DNA of 64,000 bases from CAZUTO01 sp964623085 (GCA_964623085.1 CAZUTO010000001.1:214664-278663), one strand, 5' to 3'. Shown: positions 43,905 through 53,207, counted from the stretch's first letter. The notes: generated from the letters alone by a model not told the origin. Numbers and translations are program-made.

Positions 43905-44963
43905 TTGAACTACCGAACAAAAAAGCTGCTCAGCTCTAGCATTAGACGCGCCTTGCGATGGGAATTTTGGCCGATGTGGATTTTTTACATTCCCATCTCT
44001 ATCCATATTCTGATCTTAGCCTTTCGCTATGGCGGCATTCGACAACTCAGTGCAATCAATCCCTGTATGCCCAATGGAGGTCTTGTCGATTCAAACAAAG
44101 CAGGCAACTTACTTGCTATTCAGGCAGATTTACCCGAAACCGTCGCAAAAACAGGGCTACTGCGCGCCGAACTACCAGCCTCTCTCGCCAAGCTTGACGA
44201 GGTGATGACCGAGCTTGAACTGAGCTTCCCCATTATCCTCAAGCCGAACAGTGGTCAACGCGGCATGGGTGTATCGGTCATCGATGACAGCACGGCTGCT
44301 GAGCGCTACCTCACGACCTATAAAGATACGGATATTCTGGTGCAAGAGTATGTCGATGGAGAGGAGTTTGGTGTGTTTTACATGCGCGAACCGAGCTCTC
44401 CTAATGGCTTCGTGTTTTCGATCACTCACAAACTGTTTCCGAAGATGACTGGCGATGGCACCTCCACCCTTGAAAGGCTGATACTCGAGGACCCACGTGC
44501 CCATTACATGGCGCGGTTCCTATTAAAACAACATGCTGAGCAGCTTGAGCGAATCCCCGAAAAAGGTGAGCAGATCGAAATGGTGGAAATTGGCAGCCAC
44601 TGCCGTGGATCAGTTTTTATCGATGCTAACGCCTACCTCACCCCAGTACTCGAAGCACGTATTGATGAGATCAGCAAAGCCATTTCTGGATATTATTATG
44701 GTCGCTACGATCTCCGTGTATCGAGTATCGATGCGCTCAAACAAGGCAAAGACATAAAGATCATTGAGGCCAACGGCCTAACCTCCGAATCAACCGACAT
44801 CTATGATCCTAAAAATTCCTTGATTGACGCTTACAAGGTCGTGTTTCGACAATGGCACCTAGCATTCAAGATTGCCAAACAAAATCGAATAAACGGAGAG
44901 CGGGTATCGAGCTACAGAGAAATTCTATCTTCCGTTCGATCATTGAATAGAGGCCCAAGCTAG
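43905..44963 (+). CDS. ATP-grasp domain protein
   Basis: About 352 residues. The N terminus has a basic stretch then an aromatic hydrophobic segment (WEFWPMWIFYIPISIHIL), followed by an ATP-grasp fold: FPIILKPNSGQRGMGV, ILVQEYVDGEEFGVFYMRE and KIIEANGLTSESTDIYD. It resembles D-Ala-D-Ala-ligase-like proteins with the WPFW-type leader. Product unknown. An upstream in-frame GTG at 43803 would overlap the NRDE gene by 91 bases; TTG 43905 is preferred but not certain. Confidence 0.8.
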   Translation: MNYRTKKLLSSSIRRALRWEFWPMWIFYIPISIHILILAFRYGGIRQLSAINPCMPNGGLVDSNKAGNLLAIQADLPETVAKTGLLRAELPASLAKLDEVMTELELSFPIILKPNSGQRGMGVSVIDDSTAAERYLTTYKDTDILVQEYVDGEEFGVFYMREPSSPNGFVFSITHKLFPKMTGDGTSTLERLILEDPRAHYMARFLLKQHAEQLERIPEKGEQIEMVEIGSHCRGSVFIDANAYLTPVLEARIDEISKAISGYYYGRYDLRVSSIDALKQGKDIKIIEANGLTSESTDIYDPKNSLIDAYKVVFRQWHLAFKIAKQNRINGERVSSYREILSSVRSLNRGPS

Positions 44964-44997
44964 AAACAATAGAAGATATGTTCAATACGCATCACTG

Positions 44998-45019
44998 AAA
45001 CAATCTCCACATATTGTTT
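44998..45019. promoter_or_regulatory. inverted repeat upstream of cysI
   Basis: Perfect 7-base arms AAACAAT-N8-ATTGTTT, about 130 bases upstream of the cysI start. It is AT-rich, with no U-tract, and could be a regulator site or a weak hairpin ending the ATP-grasp transcript. Which it is cannot be settled from sequence alone. Confidence 0.35.
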
Positions 45020-45149
45020 ATTTAAAGAACACTAATGCGCTGATATAGTTCATTACCGAGTTAGACACCAAGATTTCAGGCGTTAAACGAAAAAACTTAG
45101 ACTTGCGAGACGTCTGCCCAATAGAACTTATAACAAAGTGATCCACTAG

Positions 45150-46814
45150 ATGTACGTTTACGACAAAATTGATCATCAAATCATTAATGACCGAGTCGCG
45201 CAGTTTAAAGATCAAACTGCACGCTATCTCAACGGTGAGATAAAGGAGGATGAATTTCTTCCTCTGCGCTTACAAAACGGGCTCTATGTTCAACGCTTAG
45301 CACCCATGCTTCGGATCTGTGTCCCCTACGGCATGCTGTCCAGCGAGCAGCTGCGTAAGCTTTCACAAATTACTTTGGACTACGATAAGGGCTATGCCCA
45401 TATCACCACTCGCCAGAACGTCCAACTTAACTGGCCGGCGCTCGAAGACGTACCAGATATACTCGCGGAACTGGCAGAAGTAGAAATGCACGCGGTTCAG
45501 ACCAGCGGAAACTGTATTCGCAACTTTACAACTGATCAGTTCGCTGGCGTGAGTAACGACGAACTTATCGACCCTCGGCCCTACTGCGAAATCATGCGCC
45601 AATGGGCCTCATTTCATCCTGAGTTTGCCTTCCTACCACGTAAGTTCAAGATCGCAGTTTGTGGTTCGGAAGAAGATCGCGCCGCCGTTCGCTTTCACGA
45701 TATCGGCCTAAATCTGAAAAAGAACGACGCGGGTGAAGTTGGTTTTGAAGTATTGGTTGGTGGCGGCTTAGGTCGCACACCTGTCATTGGTTCGGTGGTG
45801 CGAGATTTTCTCCCAGAGAAAGACATTCTTACTTACCTAGAAGCCATTTTGCGTGTCTACAACCTACTCGGCAATCGGGACAACAAGTACAAAGCCAGAA
45901 TCAAGATACTGGTTCGCACTATGGGCGTCGAAGCATTTGCACAGAAAGTCGAAGAAGAATGGGCGCATCTAAAAGATTCCGAACTCATGCTGACCGGCGA
46001 CGAAATTGATCGAGCCAAATCCTTCTTCACAAGCCCTGCTTACGATGAAACAGACCCACTAAAACTCGATTCTGAGTTGCTTGCACAGCGCAAGGAAGAT
46101 CCTGATTTTGATAATTGGTTGTCGCGAAATATTTTCGAACACCAAGTAAATGGTTACGCCGCAGTCACACTGACGTTAAAAACGCCCGGTATACCGCCCG
46201 GTGATATAACCGCGGAGCAGCTCAGCGCCGTCGCTGATCTCGCTGACAAATACAGCTTTGGCGAGTTGCGCGCCACCCATGAGCAAAATTTGGTACTCGC
46301 TGACGTCCGCAAAGATCAGCTCTACGATTTATGGAAAGAAGCATCCAAACTCGGAATGTCGAGCCCAATCACAGGCCTTTTAACCGATATGATCTGCTGC
46401 CCAGGTGGCGACTTTTGTTCACTGGCTAACGCAAAATCTATCCCTGTTGCCGAAGAACTATTGCGCAAATACGACGATCTCGATTACCTCTATGATCTCG
46501 GAGAATTGGAGCTCAACATTTCCGGATGCATGAACGCCTGTGGTCACCACCATATCGGCGGTATCGGCGTACTAGGCGTCGACAAAAAAGGCGAAGAGTT
46601 CTACCAAATACAACTTGGCGGTAAACAGGGTAACGATGCGGCATTAGGTAAAGTACTAGGGCCTTCTTTCTCTCGAGAGAAAGTCGCAGATGTGATTCAA
46701 ACGCTTTTGGATACCTACCTGGCGAACCGTCAGGATGGTGAGGTTTTTGTCGACACCTATGAACGCGTTGGGCATGACCTATTTAAGGAGGCCGTTTATG
46801 CAACAGATCATTAA
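45150..46814 (+). CDS. cysI: sulfite reductase hemoprotein subunit
   Basis: Siroheme/[4Fe-4S] enzyme reducing sulfite to sulfide for cysteine synthesis. The 554-residue protein has two ferredoxin-like half-domains and the cluster-siroheme cysteines in ICCPGGDFCSLA and LNISGCMNACGHHH. Length and the DUF934 partner match the pseudomonad CysI rather than the E. coli CysI of the CysIJ complex. No flavoprotein subunit CysJ is nearby, so the electron donor is unclear. Confidence 0.93.
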   Translation: MYVYDKIDHQIINDRVAQFKDQTARYLNGEIKEDEFLPLRLQNGLYVQRLAPMLRICVPYGMLSSEQLRKLSQITLDYDKGYAHITTRQNVQLNWPALEDVPDILAELAEVEMHAVQTSGNCIRNFTTDQFAGVSNDELIDPRPYCEIMRQWASFHPEFAFLPRKFKIAVCGSEEDRAAVRFHDIGLNLKKNDAGEVGFEVLVGGGLGRTPVIGSVVRDFLPEKDILTYLEAILRVYNLLGNRDNKYKARIKILVRTMGVEAFAQKVEEEWAHLKDSELMLTGDEIDRAKSFFTSPAYDETDPLKLDSELLAQRKEDPDFDNWLSRNIFEHQVNGYAAVTLTLKTPGIPPGDITAEQLSAVADLADKYSFGELRATHEQNLVLADVRKDQLYDLWKEASKLGMSSPITGLLTDMICCPGGDFCSLANAKSIPVAEELLRKYDDLDYLYDLGELELNISGCMNACGHHHIGGIGVLGVDKKGEEFYQIQLGGKQGNDAALGKVLGPSFSREKVADVIQTLLDTYLANRQDGEVFVDTYERVGHDLFKEAVYATDH

Positions 46815-47277
46815 AAACGGTCAGCTCGTCAATGACGATTGGAACCGAGTCGATGAAGTAGGTCTCTTTCCTGAAGGAAAAATACTTATCTCGATGTCGT
46901 CCTGGAATGAACAACAAGTGCAATTTTTCAAGCGCTATGGCGAAATTGGTATTTGGATGGAGTCCAATGAGAATCCTGAAGAGATCGAAAACTTAGAACG
47001 TATTCCGGTGATCGGCATATTGTTCGAAAACTTTATGGATGGGCGCGGCTTCTCCATTGCCCGTCTGCTTCGAGAAAGATTAGATTATCAGGGTGAAATC
47101 AGGGCCATCGGTTCACCTATTCGAGACCAGTTATCCTATATGGTCAAGTGTGGCTTCGATGCATTTGATTTAGCAGACCACTACGATCTCGAAGAGGCGC
47201 TCGCCTCTCTCAATGATTTTAGCGAGAGTTATCAAACTTCCGTGCAACAGAAAACGCCTTTATTTCGGCGTCGTTAA
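46798..47277 (+). CDS. DUF934 protein, companion of CysI
   Basis: A 159-residue protein beginning MQQIIKNGQLVNDDWNRVDE, matching the DUF934 family that is almost always encoded directly after this cysI type. No catalytic motif is evident; GIWMESNENPEEIENL and RDQLSYMVKCGFDAFDL are notable. It overlaps cysI by 17 bases and has an excellent AAGGAGG ribosome site. Role in sulfite reduction is inferred from context only. Confidence 0.9.
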   Translation: MQQIIKNGQLVNDDWNRVDEVGLFPEGKILISMSSWNEQQVQFFKRYGEIGIWMESNENPEEIENLERIPVIGILFENFMDGRGFSIARLLRERLDYQGEIRAIGSPIRDQLSYMVKCGFDAFDLADHYDLEEALASLNDFSESYQTSVQQKTPLFRRR

Positions 47278-47312
47278 ATCGCGTCCCAACTAAGGCAATC
47301 GGCAAATAAAAA

Positions 47313-47337
47313 GCCCGCTATCTAAGCGGGTTTTTTT
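47313..47337. terminator. intrinsic terminator, probably bidirectional
   Basis: Stem CCCGCT / AGCGGG with a five-base loop and seven T after it on the plus strand. An A-run precedes the stem, so it also works for the convergent gene at 47356 on the minus strand. It ends the cysI-DUF934 operon. Confidence 0.85.
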
Positions 47338-47355
47338 GTCTCCTACGGCGAGCTG

Positions 47356-48105
47356 TTAGAAGTGGTAACTCAAACCAACATAGGCGCCATCTATCGTAAA
47401 GTCAGCAAGGATATCTGCATCATCTACGTCAAAATCTAGCACGCGATAGCCGGCCTCAATACCCAATCCGAAGAAAGATTCATAATTGATTCTCGCGTTG
47501 GCGTCGTAAATCACATCGCCGTCAAAGCCGATGCCTTGGCCAGTGACACTCGCACTTAAACCGGTTAGCGGCAAATTAACGGCCACTCGCGCATAAAGCA
47601 TAGGTATAGGGTCGTCCAAGTCTTCTTGTACAGATCCAATACTATCGGACTGCAATTGGATTTCGCCATCAAAGAAGCGTGCGCTAATACCTAGATCTAG
47701 CTCAGCGATAAAATCGAAGAGTTCCCAATACACGGTCAGATCAGTATGCGTTAGGTCAGCGCTACTATTGACTGTTTCACCGACTGTAAAGGTCTCGCCC
47801 TCAAAATCAATCTCGGTCACCAACAGATTGCTGGCATCAAAGCCAATGTCTGTGTGCTGCACTGCGACGTGGGGCAATATGGGTAAAAAGTGTTCTAACC
47901 GAGCGTAGAAAAAGTTTGAGGTATCGTCGTCTAGTCCGAGATCATCCTCGATATCAATAAGTGTGGCGCCGTCCTGAGCCTCACCCGAAACGGATGCTTG
48001 CCAAACGGCTGCGCCCAGATAAAGGTCAACAATATCTGCCTGGACAGGAATAGAAGACGAAGTGGCTACGGCTACTACTATGCTTGCAACAAGGGGTTTA
48101 TCCAT
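47356..48105 (-). CDS. outer-membrane beta-barrel protein, TIGR04219 family
   Basis: A 249-residue protein with a signal peptide (cut after VQA, near residue 23) and ADIVDLYLGAAVWQASVSGE, DIEDDLGLDDD, then repeated beta-strand patterns ending in GAYVGLSYHF with a C-terminal Phe typical of outer-membrane barrels. TIGR04219-type proteins are of unknown function and may be porin-like. Acidic loops (DVDDADILADF) could bind divalent cations. Confidence 0.82.
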   Translation of the reverse strand: MDKPLVASIVVAVATSSSIPVQADIVDLYLGAAVWQASVSGEAQDGATLIDIEDDLGLDDDTSNFFYARLEHFLPILPHVAVQHTDIGFDASNLLVTEIDFEGETFTVGETVNSSADLTHTDLTVYWELFDFIAELDLGISARFFDGEIQLQSDSIGSVQEDLDDPIPMLYARVAVNLPLTGLSASVTGQGIGFDGDVIYDANARINYESFFGLGIEAGYRVLDFDVDDADILADFTIDGAYVGLSYHF

Positions 48106-48377
48106 CGCAAATCTCTACTAACTGATTAAACTGATGTATAGGCTACAAAACAAAACTACCTGCTCGCAGCCACTTCGCGAAAATGAAGATACGTATCTCT
48201 TAGACCGCTAACAAGATACAGAAATCAAAAGCGTGGTCTAGCACACAATTTACTCGGCTTTTCGACGCTTTTTCGCGACGAACGTGAGCTTACACTTTTT
48301 CACGACTACATACAGAGGAAAGGCGTGACCAATCTCGCTGCCCTTGCTTAGTTGCTGATTTGTGATACAAGTAAACC
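48106..48377. other. divergent intergenic region with small palindromes
   Basis: A 272-base gap between the TIGR04219 gene and the antiporter. It holds a perfect 12-base palindrome AGATACGTATCT (48187-48198) and a longer-range inverted repeat TAGACC / GGTCTA (48201-48206 and 48235-48240). No RNA gene is visible. These may be operators for either divergent gene. Confidence 0.35.
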
Positions 48378-49535
48378 ATGCTAATTGAATCTTTCTTTTA
48401 TATCTTTTCCGGTGCTGCAGTTCTCGCTTGTTTAGCCATGTATGGGCGCCAGCCACTTCTTATTTCTTACATTGTGCTCGGTATCGTTGTTGGTCCATAC
48501 GGATTAGGATTGGTCGAAAATATTACGTTGCTAAACGAAGCATCAGAAATTGGAATTATATTCCTATTGTTTTTAATTGGCCTCGACATGCAACCGAGCG
48601 CTCTAATTGCAGTACTCAAAAAAGCGACCAATATAACGGTAGCAAGCTCCTTGATATTTGCCTCTATCGGCTACAGCTTTTCCATCCTTTGGGGATTTAG
48701 TCAAACCGATGCGCTCGTTATCGGCGCAGCCATGATGTTTTCCAGCACCATTATTGGAATAAAGCTCTTACCAACCACAGCGTTGCACCACAAACACAGC
48801 GGCGAGCTGATGATTGGCTTGCTTCTCTTGCAGGATTTTTTGGCTATATTCGTGTTGATTTTATTACTCAGCGGAAAAACCGGAACACTAGATTTCATGG
48901 CCTTTGGCAAAGCATTGCTCGCCGTCCCAGTAATCGCCACCGCTGCGTTTTTTGTTACCAAAAAAATTCTCTTACCTATCATTAGTAAATTCGATCGGGT
49001 TAGCGAATTTACTTTTTTAGTGGCAATTGGCTGGTGCCTGGGTGTAGCACAACTAGCGCAATTCATGGGTTTATCACTGGAGATCGGTGCGTTCATTGCT
49101 GGGATAACCTTGGCAACCAGTCCGATCTCTCAATATATTGCACTTAGCCTAAAGCCCCTGCGAGACTTCTTTTTAGTAGTCTTTTTCTTTGCCATCGGTG
49201 CTGGCTTCAATATCGGAATGTTGGCTACCATCGCCCTGCCGGCGGTCATACTCGCCGTACTTGTGCTTGGCTTGAAACCGCTGATATTTAGATTTTTGCT
49301 GAGTACTCAAGCAGAGTCGAAACAGCTCGCGTGGGATCTCGGCTTTCGTTTAGGGCAAATCAGTGAGTTTTCGCTTCTTATCGTATTTCTGGCCGTAGAA
49401 TCGGCGCTGATTTCAGAGCGTGCATCGCTGCTGGTGCAGGCCACTGCGATTCTCACCTTTCTGGTTTCAAGCTATATCGTCGTGTTCAACTACCCGAACC
49501 CAATTGCTGTTACTGATCGTTTAAGGCGCGACTAA
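48378..49535 (+). CDS. CPA2-family monovalent cation:proton antiporter (Kef-like)
   Basis: A 385-residue, roughly 12-span membrane protein with ISYIVLGIVVGPYGLGLVEN, FLLFLIGLDMQPSALI and GLSLEIGAFIAGITLA, all typical of the CPA2/Kef transport domain. It lacks the TrkA-N NAD-binding tail found in full KefB/KefC, so it is a membrane-domain-only form. Ion (K+ or Na+) cannot be told. The direct start ATG 48378 fits well. Confidence 0.88.
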   Translation: MLIESFFYIFSGAAVLACLAMYGRQPLLISYIVLGIVVGPYGLGLVENITLLNEASEIGIIFLLFLIGLDMQPSALIAVLKKATNITVASSLIFASIGYSFSILWGFSQTDALVIGAAMMFSSTIIGIKLLPTTALHHKHSGELMIGLLLLQDFLAIFVLILLLSGKTGTLDFMAFGKALLAVPVIATAAFFVTKKILLPIISKFDRVSEFTFLVAIGWCLGVAQLAQFMGLSLEIGAFIAGITLATSPISQYIALSLKPLRDFFLVVFFFAIGAGFNIGMLATIALPAVILAVLVLGLKPLIFRFLLSTQAESKQLAWDLGFRLGQISEFSLLIVFLAVESALISERASLLVQATAILTFLVSSYIVVFNYPNPIAVTDRLRRD

Positions 49536-49566
49536 CATCTCAGCTAACATAAAACTCGTTTGATAC

Positions 49567-50373
49567 TTACTGAATGCGCGATTTAAAGCGCTGAAGAACC
49601 ATCTGCACCCTCTGAGTATTCTCCGGGCCCATGCGCAGCAATTGTTTTTGCAACATATTCAGGCCTTCCAAAGATGCTTCCTCAAAAACATAATTCGCTT
49701 CTGGTTGCGCCAATGCGATCTCACCTTCTACAACCGGTGCAGACAACACCTGATCAATCGCCTTTATAAGCACAGATCGAAACTCCCCTTCTGGGTACCC
49801 CAACTCAGTATAGGCCTCATCTAACAAGGGTTCGTAAAACTGATAATAGGCTACCAACAAAGGTGTATCGACGGTTTCAGCTAATTCTGCATATGCATCA
49901 TAGCGAGCGTAGCTTTGCGGATTGATTTCTAGCTCACCGCCATTCTCTTCTGTTACATCAATACCGGTTTCCGGCCCAGCAAAGGGGCTATGCGCATAAA
50001 TCAACTCGCCGCGTGCGGCGTTATCGACCTGCAGAACGAGCTTCCGAATAAATTGATCGTCGTTGAAAAGTTGCAACGCGACTGGCGTGACTACCAAACC
50101 AAGGTGGTTGAGTATGGCTTCATCGCTATCATCAATCGAAGGCAAGTCTCCGGACAATGAATAACTCTCAACCAAATCTGGTGCGGGTGCTGGAATCTCG
50201 CGCCGCTCGACCGGTTCTTCCTCCGTTGATGGAACAACCTCATCCCTATCAAGCATCCCCGTATCTCTTGCAGATCCCTCTAGCTCTGTATCTGACCCTG
50301 ACCCCGTAAGCAGGTAGGCCGAACCGACTAAAATAACTAATACCGCTATGATAACTGTGAGTACTTTACTCAT
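49567..50373 (-). CDS. DUF3014 family protein
   Basis: A 268-residue protein with one N-terminal membrane segment (about 4-22), a Pro/Glu-rich linker (REIPAPAPDL) and a C-terminal domain with FIRKLVLQVDNAARGEL and YARYDAYAEL, which match DUF3014. It is likely anchored in the inner membrane with the bulk in the periplasm. Function unknown. The ATG has AGGAG at seven bases. Confidence 0.8.
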   Translation of the reverse strand: MSKVLTVIIAVLVILVGSAYLLTGSGSDTELEGSARDTGMLDRDEVVPSTEEEPVERREIPAPAPDLVESYSLSGDLPSIDDSDEAILNHLGLVVTPVALQLFNDDQFIRKLVLQVDNAARGELIYAHSPFAGPETGIDVTEENGGELEINPQSYARYDAYAELAETVDTPLLVAYYQFYEPLLDEAYTELGYPEGEFRSVLIKAIDQVLSAPVVEGEIALAQPEANYVFEEASLEGLNMLQKQLLRMGPENTQRVQMVLQRFKSRIQ

Positions 50374-50448
50374 AAGAATCTCCTACAGAACTTCAACGCT
50401 GGAATTGTAACTAAAATTGTATGCTTGAACGCTATTTGGCATTAAACA

Positions 50449-51549
50449 CTAGTATTCATCGGTCAAATCGATGCTCGATCCTTTTCCGACCTGATCAAAA
50501 TTCTCATCCAACCATTCCTGCATGAATTTTCGGCCTTGGTCACGCAAGTGGCAGAGGAACGTCCAGTCTGGTGACATCTTACTAGCCACACTTAAACGTC
50601 CTGTCGCCTCCTCGGCACGCAGAGAATGCACATAGAACTTATCGAAACGATAACTCTCCAGCGATTCTGGACGAATCATACCCTCGTCCACTAATCCTTT
50701 AGCGAACTGCAAAGATCGCAATTCTCGCATCAGCGAAGAGTTAAAGCTGATCTCATTAATTCGGTTAAATATCTGCATTGGAGTACGCGGTACTTCTTCG
50801 CGTTGAACTGGATTGATGTGAACAATTAGGACATCCGTAGTCTCGGTTTCATAGGCCAGTGGATACAAGGCTGGGTTGCCCATATAGCCGCCATCCCAAT
50901 AGTGCTCTCCATCCACTTCCACCGCCTGAAACACAGTAGGTATACACGCAGATGCCATCACTGCGTCGACAGACATATTTTCACAATGAAAAATCTTAAT
51001 GCGATTACTTCTAACATTGGTCGCACTGATAAAGAGCTTGATAATCCCGCACTGCTCTCGGATCTCTTCAAACTTCACATGCTTTTTAAGTATTGATCGT
51101 AAAGGATTGATTCCCATAGGATTAAATTGATATGGAGATAGCATCTTTGTAAAGGCATCGAACCCATAAAAAGATGAACTCATATCGAGATTCTCCCAAC
51201 CCAAAAACATCGCTTTCCACGCTGTCGCGTCGAGAGGGCTATACATTTTAGAAGCACTGCCAATATCGAACCAAAAATCATGGAGCAATTTTCGCGCACC
51301 GGCCCTACCATCTTTCATGAATCCATAGGAGAACACCGTTGCATTCATTGCACCAGCACTCGCGGCGCTAATTCCATCAATGTTTAGACGGCCATCTTCG
51401 CAGATCTTGTCCAAGACGCCCCAAGTAAAAGCGCCGTGAGCACCGCCACCCTGCAATGCCAAGTTAATCGACTTACATTTCCCTTTCGGTTTTTTAACCG
51501 AAAAGTCTTCTTGTGCAATGTCAGTTTCCTGAGCAGGATAAGGCCACAT
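50449..51549 (-). CDS. patatin-like phospholipase
   Basis: Serine hydrolase of the patatin family, 366 residues. The oxyanion loop LALQGGGAHGAFTWGVL and the DGG motif (YWDGGYMGNPAL) are present. The nucleophile elbow reads AASAG instead of the usual GxSxG: GISAASAGAMNA. The gene lies next to 3-hydroxybutyrate dehydrogenase, the pairing seen around PHB depolymerisation. The ATG 51549 has an AGGAG site; GTG 51555 overlaps it. Confidence 0.9.
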   Translation of the reverse strand: MWPYPAQETDIAQEDFSVKKPKGKCKSINLALQGGGAHGAFTWGVLDKICEDGRLNIDGISAASAGAMNATVFSYGFMKDGRAGARKLLHDFWFDIGSASKMYSPLDATAWKAMFLGWENLDMSSSFYGFDAFTKMLSPYQFNPMGINPLRSILKKHVKFEEIREQCGIIKLFISATNVRSNRIKIFHCENMSVDAVMASACIPTVFQAVEVDGEHYWDGGYMGNPALYPLAYETETTDVLIVHINPVQREEVPRTPMQIFNRINEISFNSSLMRELRSLQFAKGLVDEGMIRPESLESYRFDKFYVHSLRAEEATGRLSVASKMSPDWTFLCHLRDQGRKFMQEWLDENFDQVGKGSSIDLTDEY

Positions 51550-51613
51550 ACTCACTCCTAATGTTTAAATAAACGAACGTCTGTTCGAATGAGTTCTTCG
51601 TACGAGTGCTATT

Positions 51614-52396
51614 TCAATGCGCCGTCCAACCACCGTCTACAGGCATCACTGCACCTGTGACGTTTGCTGCAGCATCAGAGCAAAGAAAATTGACTACGCC
51701 ACCGATTTGCTCAACCGTTACAAATTGCTTGGTTGACTGCGCAGCGAGTAAAACATCCTTCTTTACTTCCTCTACGGTAATCCCCCGCGCCTCGGCAGTA
51801 TCCGCTATTTGATTTTCGACTAGTGGCGTCCAAACATAACCGGGGCATACCGAATTACAGGTAATGCCTTCCTCGGCGGTTTCTAGAGCAACAGTCTTCG
51901 TTAAGCCCGCAACACCGTGTTTGGCCGTCACATAGGCCGATTTATAAGGCGATGCAACCAATGCATGAGCAGAAGCGATATTAACAATGCGCCCCCAGCC
52001 CTGTTTTTTCATGTGTGGTAATGCATGCTGAACCGTGTGAAACGCCGAGCTCATATTGATCGCAATGATGGCATCCCATTTTTCAACCGGAAACTCATCA
52101 ACCGGCGCAACATACTGAATACCCGCGTTATTCACCAAGATATCAATGCTACCGAAGGTTTTGACACTGAAAGAAATAAGATCGGCAATTTCATCAGGCT
52201 TGGTCATATCTGCACCGTGATACACCACATCGGTACCGCACTCCTTCGCCATCTCGGATCGATCTTTTTCAATTTGATCCGCATCGCCAAAACCGTTTAG
52301 CACAACATTAGCGCCCTGCTCCGCCAAACTACGCGCAATTCCTTGCCCTATACCACTCGTTGAACCCGTGATCACAGCAGTTTTACCAGCCAGCAT
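51614..52396 (-). CDS. bdhA: 3-hydroxybutyrate dehydrogenase
   Basis: Short-chain dehydrogenase oxidising 3-hydroxybutyrate to acetoacetate. The 260-residue protein has AVITGSTSGIGQGIARSL, NNAG, catalytic Ser in NIASAHALVAS, YVTAK (Tyr-x3-Lys), and the family ending VMPVDGGWTAH. The preferred start 52396 has AGGTG at five bases. It lies 64 bases upstream of the patatin gene on the same strand, a PHB/ketone-body module. Confidence 0.92.
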   Translation of the reverse strand: MLAGKTAVITGSTSGIGQGIARSLAEQGANVVLNGFGDADQIEKDRSEMAKECGTDVVYHGADMTKPDEIADLISFSVKTFGSIDILVNNAGIQYVAPVDEFPVEKWDAIIAINMSSAFHTVQHALPHMKKQGWGRIVNIASAHALVASPYKSAYVTAKHGVAGLTKTVALETAEEGITCNSVCPGYVWTPLVENQIADTAEARGITVEEVKKDVLLAAQSTKQFVTVEQIGGVVNFLCSDAAANVTGAVMPVDGGWTAH

Positions 52397-52625
52397 AGAA
52401 ACACCTATTGTCAATTTCAAGGGTCGTTACTATAGCGCTTTTGAGCAAACGCACAATGGCGACGCTTACAACTGTCACAGAAGTCATTTTCCCGATCTTC
52501 TGTTGCTAAGCACCGAAAATCGGTATATCCAATTTATGACCGCGCCCTTTTATTTATTAATTGCCCTATTTGGTTTCTTACTCTGCTAAATTAACCACAC
52601 CATTCGTTAACTAGGGGATAAACAA

Positions 52626-53207
52626 ATGCGTTTTTTCAACAAACTTTTACTGGCGCTATGCGGTGGAGCCTTGCTCTCATCAGCAGCTTCCGCCGAGATT
52701 GTCGAGGTCTATCTGTTAGATCGCCTCGATGGCGATTTGAACGAGTACTGCATAGACGTAAACGGGCCTCCGCAGCGGCCGGAGCTGGATGTGCCTATTC
52801 AGGTTCATACCTGTTACAGCTACCGACCGGATCCCCCACCGCCGACCATAGACCAAGCCATGGATACTGCTGACATCGCTGCTGGCAAGATTCATTTAAA
52901 AGAGATTGGCCTATGTGGTCAGGTGAGCGGCAATCAGCCTGGTGCAACTGTCAGCCTCGTTGAATGCGAAGATATTGATGAACAGCGTTTTGAATTACAA
53001 GAAAACGGTCAGTTCATCTGGAACTCGGCCAACTATGGGGAGCGAGACCCAGAGCTCTGCCTTACCGCAGGCCCGAGCCACTGGCTAGGCGGTCGTCCTG
53101 GCGGACCGCCCTCACGGCATCAAATTCGCACACTTAGCCTGCAACCGTGTGGTGAAGAAGCGGAAAAGTATCAGCGTTGGGGTACACGAGCCGAACTGTC
53201 TGAATAA
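52626..53207 (+). CDS. secreted ricin-B-like (beta-trefoil) protein
   Basis: A 193-residue protein with a signal peptide (MRFFNKLLLALCGGALLSSA, cut near ASA) and about seven cysteines arranged like the repeats of a ricin-type trefoil: LNEYCIDVNG...VHTC, LCGQVSG...VSLVEC, LCLTAG...LSLQPC, ending YQRW. The Pro-rich stretch DPPPPT is unusual. It may bind a carbohydrate; no catalytic domain is attached. A terminator follows. Confidence 0.7.
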   Translation: MRFFNKLLLALCGGALLSSAASAEIVEVYLLDRLDGDLNEYCIDVNGPPQRPELDVPIQVHTCYSYRPDPPPPTIDQAMDTADIAAGKIHLKEIGLCGQVSGNQPGATVSLVECEDIDEQRFELQENGQFIWNSANYGERDPELCLTAGPSHWLGGRPGGPPSRHQIRTLSLQPCGEEAEKYQRWGTRAELSE

